Shown in pieces: positions 11,999-12,058 of a stretch of 12,058 nucleotides of DNA. Location: the NCBI GenBank assembly GCA_018816605.1, contig JAHIVS010000364.1:1-12058 (forward strand), given 5' to 3'. Below the pieces are notes generated by a model, which did not search any database, was not told the origin of the DNA, and saw nothing but the letters and a program-made list of their open reading frames with translations. The position numbers were made by a program, and so were the translations under genes. The DNA comes from Pseudomonadota bacterium (GTDB lineage: Bacteria; Desulfobacterota; Desulfobacteria; Desulfobacterales; Desulfobacteraceae). How positions within the stretch are numbered: the stretch's first letter is position 1; each line of letters starts with the position of its first letter.

Positions 11999-12058
11999 GC
12001 AGAGATAGACCTGCATCCCCTGTGTTGATGAAAAGGGGTTAGAGCATTTCAATGGCGC

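Noticed and set aside
12039..12058. Possible minus-strand gene end (TAA at 12041-12039, preceded by codons for AIEML)
   Set aside because: Only six codons are in the window, so no coding signal can be judged, although the hairpin at 11963-11998 would fit a convergent gene.

Overview
The window (about half G+C, gene-dense) looks like a chromosomal piece of an anaerobic deltaproteobacterium, most likely a Desulfobacteraceae-type sulfate reducer. That assignment is an inference from gene style (an AlkK-like acyl-CoA ligase, a tandem-Cache sensor kinase, a twin-flavodoxin oxidoreductase with a cysteine cluster). There is no rRNA or other marker gene to prove it.

Layout. Positions 1-2156, minus strand: an RND efflux pair, with a membrane fusion protein followed by the N-terminal third of the inner-membrane pump, overlapping by ATGA and running off the left edge. 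Positions 2425-5472, minus strand: a two-gene unit of a UraA/SulP-fold-like permease (4114-5472) and an AMP-forming acyl-CoA ligase (2425-4065). Positions 5628-8470, minus strand: an overlapping two-component pair, a membrane histidine kinase with two extracytoplasmic Cache domains and a NarL/LuxR-type response regulator. A TGTAGG-N7-CCTACA palindrome lies between this pair and the permease-ligase unit. The simplest reading is one module: the kinase senses a small carboxylate, the regulator activates the adjacent unit, the permease imports the acid and the ligase converts it to a CoA thioester.

Positions 8467-10540 are a scrap zone. In order they hold a 34-codon N-terminal stub of a DEDDh exonuclease, an ORF joining a fascin-like beta-trefoil piece to the last helices of an AraC regulator, an IS3-family remnant in which orfA and orfB are fused across a deletion, an unrecognised 120-aa ORF, an intact-looking 59-aa one-helix membrane protein with a strong ribosome binding site, and an internally deleted TetR regulator that still sits behind a clean palindromic operator. 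Several of the deletions are in frame.

Positions 10521-11909, plus strand: a 462-aa protein with two flavodoxin-like domains, overlapping the TetR remnant. Three strong CCGG-core hairpins without U-tracts (2352-2388, 10060-10093, 11963-11998) each lie about 30-55 bases after a stop codon and probably end or protect transcripts. No rRNA, tRNA or CRISPR array was seen.
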